Source: Pleomorphomonas sp. PLEO (GTDB lineage: Bacteria; Pseudomonadota; Alphaproteobacteria; Rhizobiales; Pleomorphomonadaceae). From it: a DNA stretch of 64,000 bases. The stretch lies in the NCBI RefSeq assembly GCF_041320595.1, contig NZ_CP166625.1, positions 3,222,001-3,286,000 on the forward strand, given 5' to 3'. This document shows positions 34,194 to 42,163 of the stretch, piece after piece. The notes below the pieces were generated by a model, which worked only from the letters and a program-made list of their open reading frames with translations, ran no database searches and had not been told where the DNA came from. Position numbers and translations under genes: made by a program. Every line of letters starts with the position of its first letter. Within the stretch, counting starts at the first letter, position 1.

Positions 34194-34742
34194 CTATTTG
34201 AGAAGGGCGATCAACGCGTCCGTGGTGCCAGTCTCGGCGATTCTCGGGAACAACAGCTCGACACTCCGCCGATGCGCCTCGGGATTGGCATCGGTCATGG
34301 CGTCGACCGGCAGGGCAACATTGTAGCCGAGTTCGTGGGCGAAGCGAGCGGTCGACTCGACACCCATGCTGGTCGCAATGCCGCTGATCACCACACCGGT
34401 CACGCCGAGATCGCGAAGGCGAGCATCGAGGCCGGTACCTGTGAAGGCGCTCCAGGTCTTCTTGCTGATGCGGATATCGTCGGGCGAATGACCCAGTTCT
34501 GGAAGAAGCTCGGCCCAATCAGCCGGCCGGTTACCGGCTGGCTTCGTGTCGGTGCGGCCCGGTGCGCCGCCAATGACATTGACCAGCACAACCGGCTGCT
34601 TATGGGCGCGGAAGGTCTCGATCAGCCTGACGGCATTGGCGATCGCCGGACGTGCCAGCTCCTGTGGGGGCAAGGCGGCAATGCCCTTCTGCAGGTCGAT
34701 CACGATAAGGGCCGTGTGGGCATCTCTAGTCGTAAATGGCAT
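34194..34742 (-). CDS. isochorismatase-like (cysteine hydrolase fold) protein lacking the Cys
   Basis: This 182-residue protein has the isochorismatase/nicotinamidase Rossmann fold: ALIVIDLQKGI with Asp16, KKTWSAFTGTGLDARLRDLGV with Lys94/95, and VVISGIATSMGVESTARFAHELGY. The position of the nucleophilic Cys (GxxTxxC) is Gly127, so amidase chemistry by the usual Asp-Lys-Cys triad is not possible. Such Cys-less members occur in isochorismatases and other groups. The start at 34740-34742 has GAGGCTCC upstream; the frame extends 28 codons further. It is convergent with the M20 gene, two bases apart. Confidence 0.82.
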   Translation of the reverse strand: MPFTTRDAHTALIVIDLQKGIAALPPQELARPAIANAVRLIETFRAHKQPVVLVNVIGGAPGRTDTKPAGNRPADWAELLPELGHSPDDIRISKKTWSAFTGTGLDARLRDLGVTGVVISGIATSMGVESTARFAHELGYNVALPVDAMTDANPEAHRRSVELLFPRIAETGTTDALIALLK

Positions 34743-34980
34743 GGTGGGAGCCTCTTTCGCGGGTGAGCTTAGCCGAAAATATAATGTATTGGTAATTGCG
34801 GCAGGTCGATGACGGATTTTCGACAAGGGGGGCGTGAATTTCTTGGGACCAAATGCTTAGTTGTGGGGCGATTGCCTATCGCGTCTCTCTACGGACTGGA
34901 AACTTTTCGCTGGTAAACTAGTTAAGTCTAGAGAATCGGGCTAATGCCCACCTTCGATCGATATTCAGCACTGGAGCATT

Positions 34981-35409
34981 ATGGGCAAGGCAGTCGCCGA
35001 CGGAAAGATTCAGCATCAGGTCGCGGCCCTTCCGTTCCGCCGGACGGCGGATGGAGACGTGTCGGTACTGCTCGTGTCCTCGCGCGAAACCCATCGTCCA
35101 TTGATCCCCAAGGGCTGGCGCATGAAGGGTAAGACCGACCGCAAGGCAGCGGCCATCGAGGCGATGGAAGAGGCCGGTGTGCTCGGCACGCCGTCCAGGA
35201 CGCCGATTGGCCACTACCGGTATTGGAAGCGGCTCCCGGACTGCTTCGCCCTGGTCGATGTTGACGTCTATAGCCTCGAAGTCACGGAAAATCTCTCCGA
35301 CTGGCCTGAGCGGACTCAGCGGCAGCGGCAGTGGATGAGCTGTGAAGATGCTGCCGTGGTTGTGGACGAGCCGGGGCTTGCCCACATACTACAGTCGTTC
35401 CGCGCCTGA
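34981..35409 (+). CDS. NUDIX hydrolase with atypical Nudix box
   Basis: This 142-residue protein has a NUDIX fold starting VAALPFRRTADGDVSVLLVSSR. The Nudix box runs from Gly45 to Val67: GWRMKGKTDRKAAAIEAMEEAGV. The metal-binding Glu63-Glu64 and Glu60 remain, but the first Glu is Lys51 and the usual Arg is Ile59. This PKGW-type box occurs in many alphaproteobacterial proteins of diphosphoinositol-polyphosphatase-like type, so it may still be active. GGAG lies five bases before the ATG. It appears to be transcribed alone. Base composition falls from here into the flagellar region. Confidence 0.82.
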   Translation: MGKAVADGKIQHQVAALPFRRTADGDVSVLLVSSRETHRPLIPKGWRMKGKTDRKAAAIEAMEEAGVLGTPSRTPIGHYRYWKRLPDCFALVDVDVYSLEVTENLSDWPERTQRQRQWMSCEDAAVVVDEPGLAHILQSFRA

Positions 35410-35469
35410 GCGTTGTTTTACGGTGCCAGATTTTGGTGCCTAGCAAGCTTACGAAACGGCCCCTCCCGT

Positions 35470-35840
35470 TTAGAGCCTTCTCTGATTGGGGGGCTTGAAG
35501 TCAAGCTGCACCTTCTGAGTTCGTCTCGGCCCGACGCCAGAAGTCATGAGCACCATAGCTGGCAGCGTCGGTTCTTCACATGCACCTGCCGGAACCAACC
35601 TGTCCGCATGATCTGCACCAGTGCGCGGGCACCGTAGCGATCGGTCTTGTTCGGCATGGTCTTCATGGCGGCGTTCGCCTGTCGCGTCTCGATGCGGATC
35701 GTCGGCAGCTCGACCGCAGCCAGCTCGTCGTGAAGCCAAGCCGTCTTCGCGTAGCGGCGTCCATTCCATCGCAGATCCGGGGCAACCGTATCCCTTTGGG
35801 AAGGCGAAGAACGGTACGACTTTCGTCGCCTGAATCGACA
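35470..35840 (-). pseudogene. IS110-family transposase remnant
   Basis: On the minus strand, 35571-35738 encodes WLHDELAAVELPTIRIETR followed by ANAAMKTMPNKTDRYGARALVQIMRTGWFRQVHVKN. This matches the N-terminal DEDD domain of IS110 transposases (IETR, NKTDRxDARGIAQ, YRPVHVK). In another frame, 35527-35550 encodes LMTSGVGP, resembling the LMTxPGVGP start of the C-terminal Transposase_20 domain. The two pieces are joined after loss of about 100 codons, and the reading frame changes. No upstream start or ends of the element are evident. It is a dead fragment, about 370 bases, and the only mobile-element trace in the window. Confidence 0.7.
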
Positions 35841-35863
35841 GCTACAAGCGTATAATCCAAATA

Positions 35864-36700
35864 ATGGAATTCCGCGAAGGGCTGACACGCTTGCAAGATC
35901 TTCTCATTCATTCGATGGCCGAATTCGGCGACCTGATCCTGTCATCATTGTCGATCGCCAAAGTCGAGGCGGTCGTCGAAATTGGTGCTGAATACGGCGG
36001 CATGTCGACGCTGCTCGCCAAGTTTGTGAATAGGGTAGAGGGAAGCTTGGTCTGTATAGATCCATGCCCAAAGCCTGAATTTTTAAGTTGGGTAGAGGCA
36101 GAGCCGAGAGTGAGGCACGATGCCCGCCCCAGCCTTGAAGCGCTTTTTGACATCAAGGCCGCCGATGCTTGGTTGATCGACGGAGATCACAATTGGTACA
36201 CGGTCTATAACGAGCTTAAAGCAATCAACGGCATTTGCCGCGACCAAAAGCAGCCGCTGTTGATCTTTCTCCATGATGTCGGTTGGCCGTGTGCAAGACG
36301 CGATCAATATTATGAGCCATCGCGGATTCCACAGGAGTACCGCAATGTGTTCTCCTTCGATGCCGGTGCGATTCCCGGCAGATCCAGCCTCGTTCCGAAT
36401 TCCGGATTTCGGGGAATGGGCGCCTTCGCCTATGCGGTTGAAGAAGGAGGACCGAGAAATGGCGTCTTGACGGCGGTAGACGATTTTCTACGCGAAATGC
36501 TCGCCAATGGCCAAGAGATGGCCTTTGTCGAAATTCCGGCCGTATTCGGTCTAGGCGTCCTATTTGCAATGGATGCCCCCTGGAGCGAGCAACTTGCAAA
36601 TGTACTGTTTCCGTTTCACCAGAACTCGCTTCTAGCTCGCCTGGAGGAAAACCGGCTGCTCAACTATCTCAAGGTGATTGAGGCTCAGGATCGCTCTTGA
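35864..36700 (+). CDS. class I SAM-dependent methyltransferase (Methyltransf_24-like)
   Basis: This 278-residue protein has a Rossmann-type methyltransferase core. The SAM loop is VVEIGAEYGGMSTLLAKF (residues 37-54), followed by the acidic strand end LVCIDPCPK. The motif DAWLIDGDHNWYTVYNEL (101-118) contains the Asp-Gly-Asp-His typical of family 24. IFLHDVGWPCARRDQYYEP (about 134-152) is a conserved active-site stretch in its relatives. Such genes often occur among glycan and flagellin-modification genes. It is convergent with the large HAD gene, so the two are not an operon. Codon use is less GC-biased than in the left part of the window. Confidence 0.72.
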   Translation: MEFREGLTRLQDLLIHSMAEFGDLILSSLSIAKVEAVVEIGAEYGGMSTLLAKFVNRVEGSLVCIDPCPKPEFLSWVEAEPRVRHDARPSLEALFDIKAADAWLIDGDHNWYTVYNELKAINGICRDQKQPLLIFLHDVGWPCARRDQYYEPSRIPQEYRNVFSFDAGAIPGRSSLVPNSGFRGMGAFAYAVEEGGPRNGVLTAVDDFLREMLANGQEMAFVEIPAVFGLGVLFAMDAPWSEQLANVLFPFHQNSLLARLEENRLLNYLKVIEAQDRS

Positions 36701-36861
36701 GTCAGACGCAGGACGGTTGCCCATGAACCGCGCCGGGTTCGTCGGAGGCTCGGCGCTTGGTGTCAGGCGGCGAAGTTCGCGGACCCTAGACCTTTCATAA
36801 AAATAGGCGGTTGGGAGATCTCGCCAAATCGCTTCTTGTCATCACGACAGAGGATCTGTTT

Positions 36862-39333
36862 TTAGAGGGATGGCAGCGTCAGAGCAGAACGATCCGGGTT
36901 GTCTTCGGTAAGTGACATCGGGCGCCCTACGCCAAGCGGGCTCAGTAGTACGGAGATGATTGCGTATTGGGCCTCGAGCGGTGGAAGCGTGACAATGAGT
37001 TTACCGTCGGGCTCGGCGACGAACAGATCGTCCTCGAACCTGATACCGACGGCATGCAGACGCTCGGCGGCGACGCGCTCAACCTCTGCATTCATGTGAC
37101 CGAGCAGTAGTTTGTCGTGCTGCTGGATCGTGATTCCGCGCAACAACCCGCGCGAAGCGATCTGCCCGAGGGGGATGGCCACCGCTTCAATACCCTGCTG
37201 GCGAGACAGCGGAATATGCAGGCGCAGATCGTTGTTTCCGGTCCGTCGGCATGTAATTTTCACAAGGTGCGCCGCTGTCTTGTCCACCAGAGTCACGTCG
37301 GTCCGGCCGCAGGGAATGTCATCGTGAATCTCGCGGGGCAGGAGTCCGCACCCCCTAAGGATGTAGGAAAATCCATCGATGGGGGAGATTGCGGTGAAGC
37401 TACCAGCCGGCCACATTGGCGGAGCTGGCATGCCGGCGGCTTCCGAAAAAGTCCAAGCGACCATCCAGTCGGCTGCCTTGGTGGAGTCTGCGAGTGGTAC
37501 AACCATTTTGGTGCCGAGGTTGACGTCGTGGCGGGCCTCACCCAGCAGCAAGAGTTCGTCATCGGTTGGCATCAGGAGCAGGCGGGCCAGAAGAGTAGCG
37601 GCCCAGGCGGCTCTCAAATTTGCGTCGGCGAATGGGTCGAGCCCAGCCGAAGCGAATTCACCAAGCTGCTCGGCGAAGTGGATCGCGCCGGCTTGCGCTT
37701 GACGGCTGAGTTCGATTTGCGCGGCGTCACGGACGTCGGGTTCGCGCACTGGTTTGCCGTTTTGGTAACTGCGCACGCTGCCGTCGGAGGCCGCGCAGAG
37801 CTGTTCCAGGACCGCGATATTGGACAGCAGGGTCAACTTGGTCTGGGGCGACACGGTGAGATCATCGATGAAACCTTGGATCGTATCGCCGTTGTCGGCT
37901 TCGAGGCTGTCATCCTTGGTCAGAAGATAAAGTCCATGCAGTCGCATCGGAAGGCCCGCCGCCTTCATGGCGCGCCGTAGTCCCTTCTGCACCGAGCCGC
38001 TGTAACCCAAGTCGACCAACACCAGATCAGTGCACACCCCGAAATCTGGAATGGCCTCTCGCATGTGTTCGAACAAGCCGGTGCGCATCGAACGGGCCAG
38101 CTTCCTGACCGTCTCCTTGCCGAGCAATGCCGGCAGCTTGCTGCAAAGCGCCTCGCCATCGGCGATGCCGCCGGGTTGGCGGGCAAAGAAGGAGCGAAGA
38201 TCCGGACTGTCGGCGCCGATCATCTCGACAACACCCGCGTGATCGATCTTTTCGATTCCGGGAAGCAATGGCTTGAACCCGGTGGCATCGTCGGCGGCGG
38301 CGAGCGCGGCGGCGCGCCTGTTGATCTCGGCATAACCGACCTGCTGCCTATTGCTTGCCGTCCAGATGCAATGGGGCAGGAAGCCGTCGCGGGCCAGAAA
38401 GGCGACCGCCACCTTTCGGCCGTCGGTAGACAGCTTCTCGATCTCTTCGGACACGAAGCGATCGAAGGCGGCCATTACCGGACCGAGAACGGTGGCACCA
38501 AGGGCAAAGGCGTCGGCCTCAGTCGCCAGACGGTTTGCGACGCAACGGCGCAGCGATCTGAGGCCGCCATCGATCCGCTGACCGTGGGCGACAGAGGGAG
38601 AAATAAGGGCGAAGGTCGATGCTTCTCGCTGCAGCAGGCCGGTAAAATAGATTGATGCCTGACGATGGTGATGGGCTTCGATTCCAAGACGTTTGGGAGC
38701 CTCGACATCGGCGGCGGGGTTGTCGCCAACATGCAGCGTGCGACGGCCTTTCAGCTTCTCGCCGACGACGACTTTGCGGAAGAGGCTTTCGCTCTTCGAT
38801 GAGCCGTGGTCGCAAGAGGCATAAAGGAAATCCCAAGTGATACCCGGTGCGGCGGCTGTGAGCAGTCGACCAAGTCGCTTGCTATTCCAATAGGTGTCGG
38901 ACACGAAGCCAGTCCGCATTCCAGCGTCTCGCGCCGACCGATAAAAGGAGAGGATGTCGGGGTTGATAACGCAGAGAACGAGCTCTGCCTGGAATTCAGC
39001 TTCGCCTAAATCCTCGGGGGATAGTTCATCAAGTCCGAACAGATGGCGAGGAAACTGGGCATAGATCTTTTCGATGGCCACTTCGCCGCTGCCGGTCACT
39101 TTGAAAGCAGCCTTTCGCGCTTTGGCTTCGGCGAGGCTCCGATGCTGGGTGAAGCTTTCTACCAACCCAGGGCGGGTCGTGTCACAGCCGGCCAGTCGAC
39201 ATGCCACTTCGAAGACCCCGGACGGCGTCGTGCATCGGCGCAGCAGCATCGTGTCGAAAACGTCGAAGCTGACACATTCTAGCGGTGTGGGATCGGTGGT
39301 TGTTTGGGCCATCCGGTTGGGTTCGATGAACAT
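36862..39333 (-). CDS. large HAD-fold protein of polysaccharide/glycan-cluster type
   Basis: This 823-residue protein begins with a HAD domain (about 18-240): VSFDVFDTMLLRR with Asp24, FVSDTYWNSKRL with the motif II Ser/Thr region, and LHVGDNPAADVEAPKRLG as motif IV. A helical region follows (about 265-560) with VAFLARDGFLPHCIW and LVLVDLGYSGSVQKGLRRAM, then a beta-rich C-terminal third of unknown fold. Proteins with this architecture are often encoded beside glycosyltransferases and are called HAD-IA hydrolase-like. AAGGAG lies six bases before the ATG at 39333. Its closeness to flagellin genes hints at surface-glycan or flagellin modification; the reaction is unknown. Confidence 0.65.
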   Translation of the reverse strand: MFIEPNRMAQTTTDPTPLECVSFDVFDTMLLRRCTTPSGVFEVACRLAGCDTTRPGLVESFTQHRSLAEAKARKAAFKVTGSGEVAIEKIYAQFPRHLFGLDELSPEDLGEAEFQAELVLCVINPDILSFYRSARDAGMRTGFVSDTYWNSKRLGRLLTAAAPGITWDFLYASCDHGSSKSESLFRKVVVGEKLKGRRTLHVGDNPAADVEAPKRLGIEAHHHRQASIYFTGLLQREASTFALISPSVAHGQRIDGGLRSLRRCVANRLATEADAFALGATVLGPVMAAFDRFVSEEIEKLSTDGRKVAVAFLARDGFLPHCIWTASNRQQVGYAEINRRAAALAAADDATGFKPLLPGIEKIDHAGVVEMIGADSPDLRSFFARQPGGIADGEALCSKLPALLGKETVRKLARSMRTGLFEHMREAIPDFGVCTDLVLVDLGYSGSVQKGLRRAMKAAGLPMRLHGLYLLTKDDSLEADNGDTIQGFIDDLTVSPQTKLTLLSNIAVLEQLCAASDGSVRSYQNGKPVREPDVRDAAQIELSRQAQAGAIHFAEQLGEFASAGLDPFADANLRAAWAATLLARLLLMPTDDELLLLGEARHDVNLGTKMVVPLADSTKAADWMVAWTFSEAAGMPAPPMWPAGSFTAISPIDGFSYILRGCGLLPREIHDDIPCGRTDVTLVDKTAAHLVKITCRRTGNNDLRLHIPLSRQQGIEAVAIPLGQIASRGLLRGITIQQHDKLLLGHMNAEVERVAAERLHAVGIRFEDDLFVAEPDGKLIVTLPPLEAQYAIISVLLSPLGVGRPMSLTEDNPDRSALTLPSL

Positions 39334-39935
39334 GTCGGCTCCTTGCCAGTCTCCGAAGTAAAACGGACGAGGCTCTGCATTCAGGCGCGGTTTCGAAGAG
39401 CAGGCCGAGAATTCTTCGCCCCGTCAATGCCGGGCTTAGCGATCTTTTGCAAAATGTTTCCAATAGATACATTCTGTCGCAGACAGATTTTTTACGACCC
39501 GATATCCGCAAAGAATGAAGCCTGGGAAACCGGCATTTTCTTCGCATAAGCCATCGGCATTTTTTTCCATATGTTTCTGCTATTTGCAATTTTCCCTTAA
39601 ATATATGTTTCTGTTGTGAAAACAGAAAAATAGCATGCCATTTGCAACACTAGGGGATGAACGCTGGGACAAAACTTGCCCAGGGAGCTTTGTGGGGCTG
39701 AAATTATGGAAGAAGGCTGGAATTCCGCGGGTTTTGCCGGTTACGGCTCCGGATTGGCGGTAGGCAGGTTTTGCCGACAGGTAAAACTTGCCCTGCCGAC
39801 CACGGTATTATTTGCCTATACTTTAATTATTCTTCTGTTTGGCGATTTTTTGCGCCTGGTTTGTCGAGTTGCTTCGTTTCAGTGTTGTAGGGGACGCTCT
39901 GGTCGGATGACGACGGCGTATTGAGGTGTGTGATG
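39334..39935. other. gene-free AT-richer region before the ECF sigma gene
   Basis: No supported gene lies here. An 82-codon frame at 39676-39924 has one hydrophobic stretch but no family resemblance and a poor ribosome site. The region contains an 8-bp inverted repeat (TTTCTGTT 39608-39615, AACAGAAA 39621-39628). It also has an 11-base direct repeat AAAACTTGCCC at 39671-39681 and 39783-39793. Promoters for the divergent HAD and sigma genes must be here. Confidence 0.45.
39608..39628. promoter_or_regulatory. inverted repeat in the HAD/sigma intergenic region
   Basis: TTTCTGTT and AACAGAAA are exact inverted arms around GTGAA. The placement between divergent genes suits an operator, but no family can be named from the sequence. 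Confidence 0.3.
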
Positions 39936-40589
39936 ATGGTTGCTGCAGCGAGCTCTTTCCGTGTTGATGCATCTGTCCCCCTCGGTTCGTCCGTGGACGG
40001 CGAAGGAATAGCTGTTGGGCGTGCGAGGGACGAGGACGATAAGCTCCTCGAGCTGATTGCCAATGATGACCGAGACGCTTTCGCTCGGCTCGTAGAACGG
40101 CATGCCGATCGGGGCTTTGCCTTGGCACTCCGTATTCTGAAGAATGTCGCCGATGCCGATGATGCGGTGCAGGATAGCTTCTTGAAGCTCTGGACCCACC
40201 GCAAGCGCATGGAGATCGGGCGGGCCAAGTTTTCGACCTGGCTCTATCGCGTCATCACCAATCGCTGCATCGACCTCCGGCGTAAGCCTGTGATGGATGA
40301 CCTCGAAACGGCGCCCGAAGTGGCTGACGGCGCCGAGGACGCGCCCACGCAGATGCATCGCGCGTCGATGAACAGCCTGCTGGAGTCAGCCTTGGCAAAA
40401 TTGCCCGACCAGCAGCGCATCGCCGTGATCCTCAGCTATCACGAGTCTATGTCGAACGCCGAAATCGCCGAGGTTATGGAGACCACTGTGATGGCTGTGG
40501 AGTCGCTGCTAAAGCGCGGAAGACAGCATTTGCGCCGGCATTTGTCGCAGGCGGAAGATGATATCCGTCAGTCATTTACTCGCGATTAA
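39936..40589 (+). CDS. ECF-type sigma-70 family RNA polymerase sigma factor
   Basis: This 217-residue sigma factor has region 2 (LLELIANDDRDAFARLVERHADRGFALALRILKNVADADDAVQDSFLKLW, then AKFSTWLYRVITNRCIDLRRK) and region 4 (LLESALAKLPDQQRIAVILSYHESMSNAEIAEVMETTVMAVESLLKRGRQHLRR). Region 3 is absent, as in extracytoplasmic-function sigmas. GAGGTG precedes two adjacent ATGs at 39933 and 39936; I use the second for spacing. About 40 residues before region 2 are unusually long. No standard anti-sigma gene is adjacent. It lies 145 bases before the flagellin gene, so it may direct transcription of the flagellar block, or control of the block may be coincidental. Confidence 0.85.
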   Translation: MVAAASSFRVDASVPLGSSVDGEGIAVGRARDEDDKLLELIANDDRDAFARLVERHADRGFALALRILKNVADADDAVQDSFLKLWTHRKRMEIGRAKFSTWLYRVITNRCIDLRRKPVMDDLETAPEVADGAEDAPTQMHRASMNSLLESALAKLPDQQRIAVILSYHESMSNAEIAEVMETTVMAVESLLKRGRQHLRRHLSQAEDDIRQSFTRD

Positions 40590-40682
40590 CCAAAAAAATA
40601 TGGGGCGGCGAACTATTTTCGCCGGGTCGGTTCGTGCTCGTCCGTTGAAGGGATGAAGCGAGGGGCGATGACGCCTCAAGCT

Positions 40683-40710
40683 AACGTCTTCCCGGCAGAC
40701 GGGTGACGTT
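40683..40710 (+). promoter_or_regulatory. stem-loop in the flagellin mRNA leader
   Basis: AACGTC (40683-40688) pairs with GACGTT (40705-40710), and inside it CCCG (40691-40694) pairs with CGGG (40700-40703) around GCAGA. The hairpin ends 11 bases before the ribosome site (GGGAGAG, 40722-40728). In alphaproteobacteria FlbT acts on flagellin leader RNA, so a post-transcriptional role is plausible but inferred. Confidence 0.45.
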
Positions 40711-40734
40711 GTTCATCGATTGGGAGAGCTTGAA

Positions 40735-41559
40735 ATGCCCGTTATCGCGACCAACACCGCCGCCAACTCCGCCGTTCGCTACCTCAACAAGAATGCCGAC
40801 TCGCAGTCCTCGTCGCTGTCCAAGCTGGCGTCGGGTTCTCGCATCAGCCAGGCGTCGGACGACGCCGCCGGTCTTGCCATCTCGACCCGCCTGTCGTCAG
40901 ACGTTGCGACGCTCAACCAGGCCTCCACCAACTCCACGAACGCCATTGCGGTGCTGCAGACGGCCGATGGTGGCGCGTCCAACATTTCCGACATCCTGCA
41001 GCGTATGAAGGTTCTGGCCACCGAGTCGGCCTCCGGTACCGTGACTGATACCGAGCGCAGCTATATCGACGAAGAATTCTCGTCGCTGACCAGCCAGATC
41101 GATACGATCGCCAGCGGTACCCGCTTCAACTCGCAGAGCCTGCTGACCAGCAACAATATGTTCTCCTCCGGCGTCAGCGTGATGGTTGGCTCGTCGAGCA
41201 CCGACACAATCAATATCAAGCTGACTGGCCTCGATGCCACGACTCTTGGCGTCAAAACGCTTGATGTCACGAGCCAGAGCAACGCCAACACCGCTCTGAC
41301 GGCACTCGACAGCGCCATCGATACCGTATCGAACGCGCGTGCCAGTATCGGTGCTCAGGAAAGCCAGTTCCAGTTCAGCTCAGACTCGATCTCCACGCAG
41401 GTTGAAAACCTTGAATCGGCCAAATCATCCATCTCCGATGTCGACGTCGCATCTGAAGAGGCGAAGCTCGCCTCGTCGCAGGTGATGGTGCAGGCAGCCG
41501 TGGCAGCGGCGTCGTCAGCTAACAGCCTGACGCAGAACCTGCTGAAGCTAATGCAGTAA
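40735..41559 (+). CDS. flagellin
   Basis: This 274-residue filament protein consists mainly of the conserved D0/D1 coiled-coil ends: N-terminal ATNTAANSAVRYLNKNADSQ and SLSKLASGSRISQASDDAAGLAIS, and C-terminal ASIGAQESQFQFSSDSI and ASSQVMVQAAVAAASSANSL. The variable middle is short (about residues 140-195), rich in Ser and Thr. GGGAGAG lies six bases upstream of ATG 40735; the frame opens five codons earlier. A hairpin without T-run follows. It heads the fla-fliD-fliS block. Ser/Thr richness would suit O-glycosylation, with modification candidates encoded at 35864-39333. Confidence 0.95.
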   Translation: MPVIATNTAANSAVRYLNKNADSQSSSLSKLASGSRISQASDDAAGLAISTRLSSDVATLNQASTNSTNAIAVLQTADGGASNISDILQRMKVLATESASGTVTDTERSYIDEEFSSLTSQIDTIASGTRFNSQSLLTSNNMFSSGVSVMVGSSSTDTINIKLTGLDATTLGVKTLDVTSQSNANTALTALDSAIDTVSNARASIGAQESQFQFSSDSISTQVENLESAKSSISDVDVASEEAKLASSQVMVQAAVAAASSANSLTQNLLKLMQ

Positions 41560-41576
41560 TTGCTCGGTTGGTCTGG

Positions 41577-41600
41577 CGGGGAGCTAAAATTAGCTCCCCG
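41577..41600 (+). terminator. hairpin after the flagellin gene
   Basis: CGGGGAGCTA (41577-41586) and TAGCTCCCCG (41591-41600) form a perfect 10-bp stem with a 4-base loop, 18 bases past the flagellin stop. No T-run follows. It probably protects the abundant flagellin mRNA and limits read-through into fliD. Confidence 0.6.
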
Positions 41601-41638
41601 TCGACGTTACTGACAATGTGTGCCCCGGGAGCAAGGAC

Positions 41639-42163
41639 ATGACGTCGACCTCCAGTACTACCTCCACCTCTTCGACGTCGTCCAGTTCTTCCTCCTCTTC
41701 CTCGACCAACTACGGTAGCTCAGACGTCAATAACGTCGATTGGGATGGCCTTATCGAAGAACTCTATCAAGCCAAGCTTGCTACCGCGGATAGCTATTCC
41801 TCAAAAATCACCACTAACGAAACCAAGATCTCCGCTTATAACGACGCATCGGATCTGCTCGAAACCCTCCAGACTTCATCGGAGGCGCTCAGGGCCGGTG
41901 CCGATTCCTCCTCAAGCGATTCTGATGTTTTTGCTGAACGCAAAGCCTATTTGACCGGTGTGGGAGGAGCCACCGCGAGCAATGTTCTTACCGTTTCGGT
42001 CGAGTCCGGTAGTGACACCGGTACCCATTCCATCACGGTTAGTCAGCTTGCTACGGAGCAGAAGGTAGCGAGCGGCACTTATGCTTCTTCAAAGTCGGAA
42101 CTGTCGTTATCGGGGAGCTTTAAAATTGGAACCGCGGGGGGAGTAGCGTTTCAGTCGACGTGA
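41639..42163 (+). CDS. fliD: flagellar cap protein FliD, N-terminal part before a frameshift
   Basis: This 174-residue reading frame begins with an extreme Ser/Thr tract (residues 2-32), then the FliD N-terminal domain: DVNNVDWDGLIEELYQAKLATADSYSSKITTNETKISAYNDASDLLETL and GTHSITVSQLATEQKVASGTYAS. FliD forms the cap at the filament tip under which flagellin polymerises. The frame stops at 42161-42163, immediately after a run of six G at 42136-42141. The rest of FliD continues in the next frame from about 42142. GGGAGC is seven bases before ATG 41639. Without a frameshift the product would lack the cap-forming C-terminal half. Confidence 0.85.
   Translation: MTSTSSTTSTSSTSSSSSSSSSTNYGSSDVNNVDWDGLIEELYQAKLATADSYSSKITTNETKISAYNDASDLLETLQTSSEALRAGADSSSSDSDVFAERKAYLTGVGGATASNVLTVSVESGSDTGTHSITVSQLATEQKVASGTYASSKSELSLSGSFKIGTAGGVAFQST
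42135..42142 (+). other. six-G tract where fliD changes frame
   Basis: The bases are C, six G, A. Reading gcG-GGG-GGA gives the upstream frame. Adding one G, or slipping back one base on the G-GGG-GGA heptamer, yields two Gly codons then Ser-Ser-Val-Ser-Val-Asp-Val-Thr-Ser-Asp-Met. That joins both halves into a normal FliD. This may be a sequencing error, a phase-variable repeat or a programmed -1 slip. Confidence 0.75.

Noticed and set aside
39676-39924. 82-codon frame with one hydrophobic segment
   Set aside because: No recognised family, poor ribosome site, and it overlaps the presumed sigma promoter region.
40606-40624. CGGCGAA/TTCGCCG hairpin after the sigma gene as a terminator
   Set aside because: Only seven pairs and no T-run after it; not strong enough to call a terminator.
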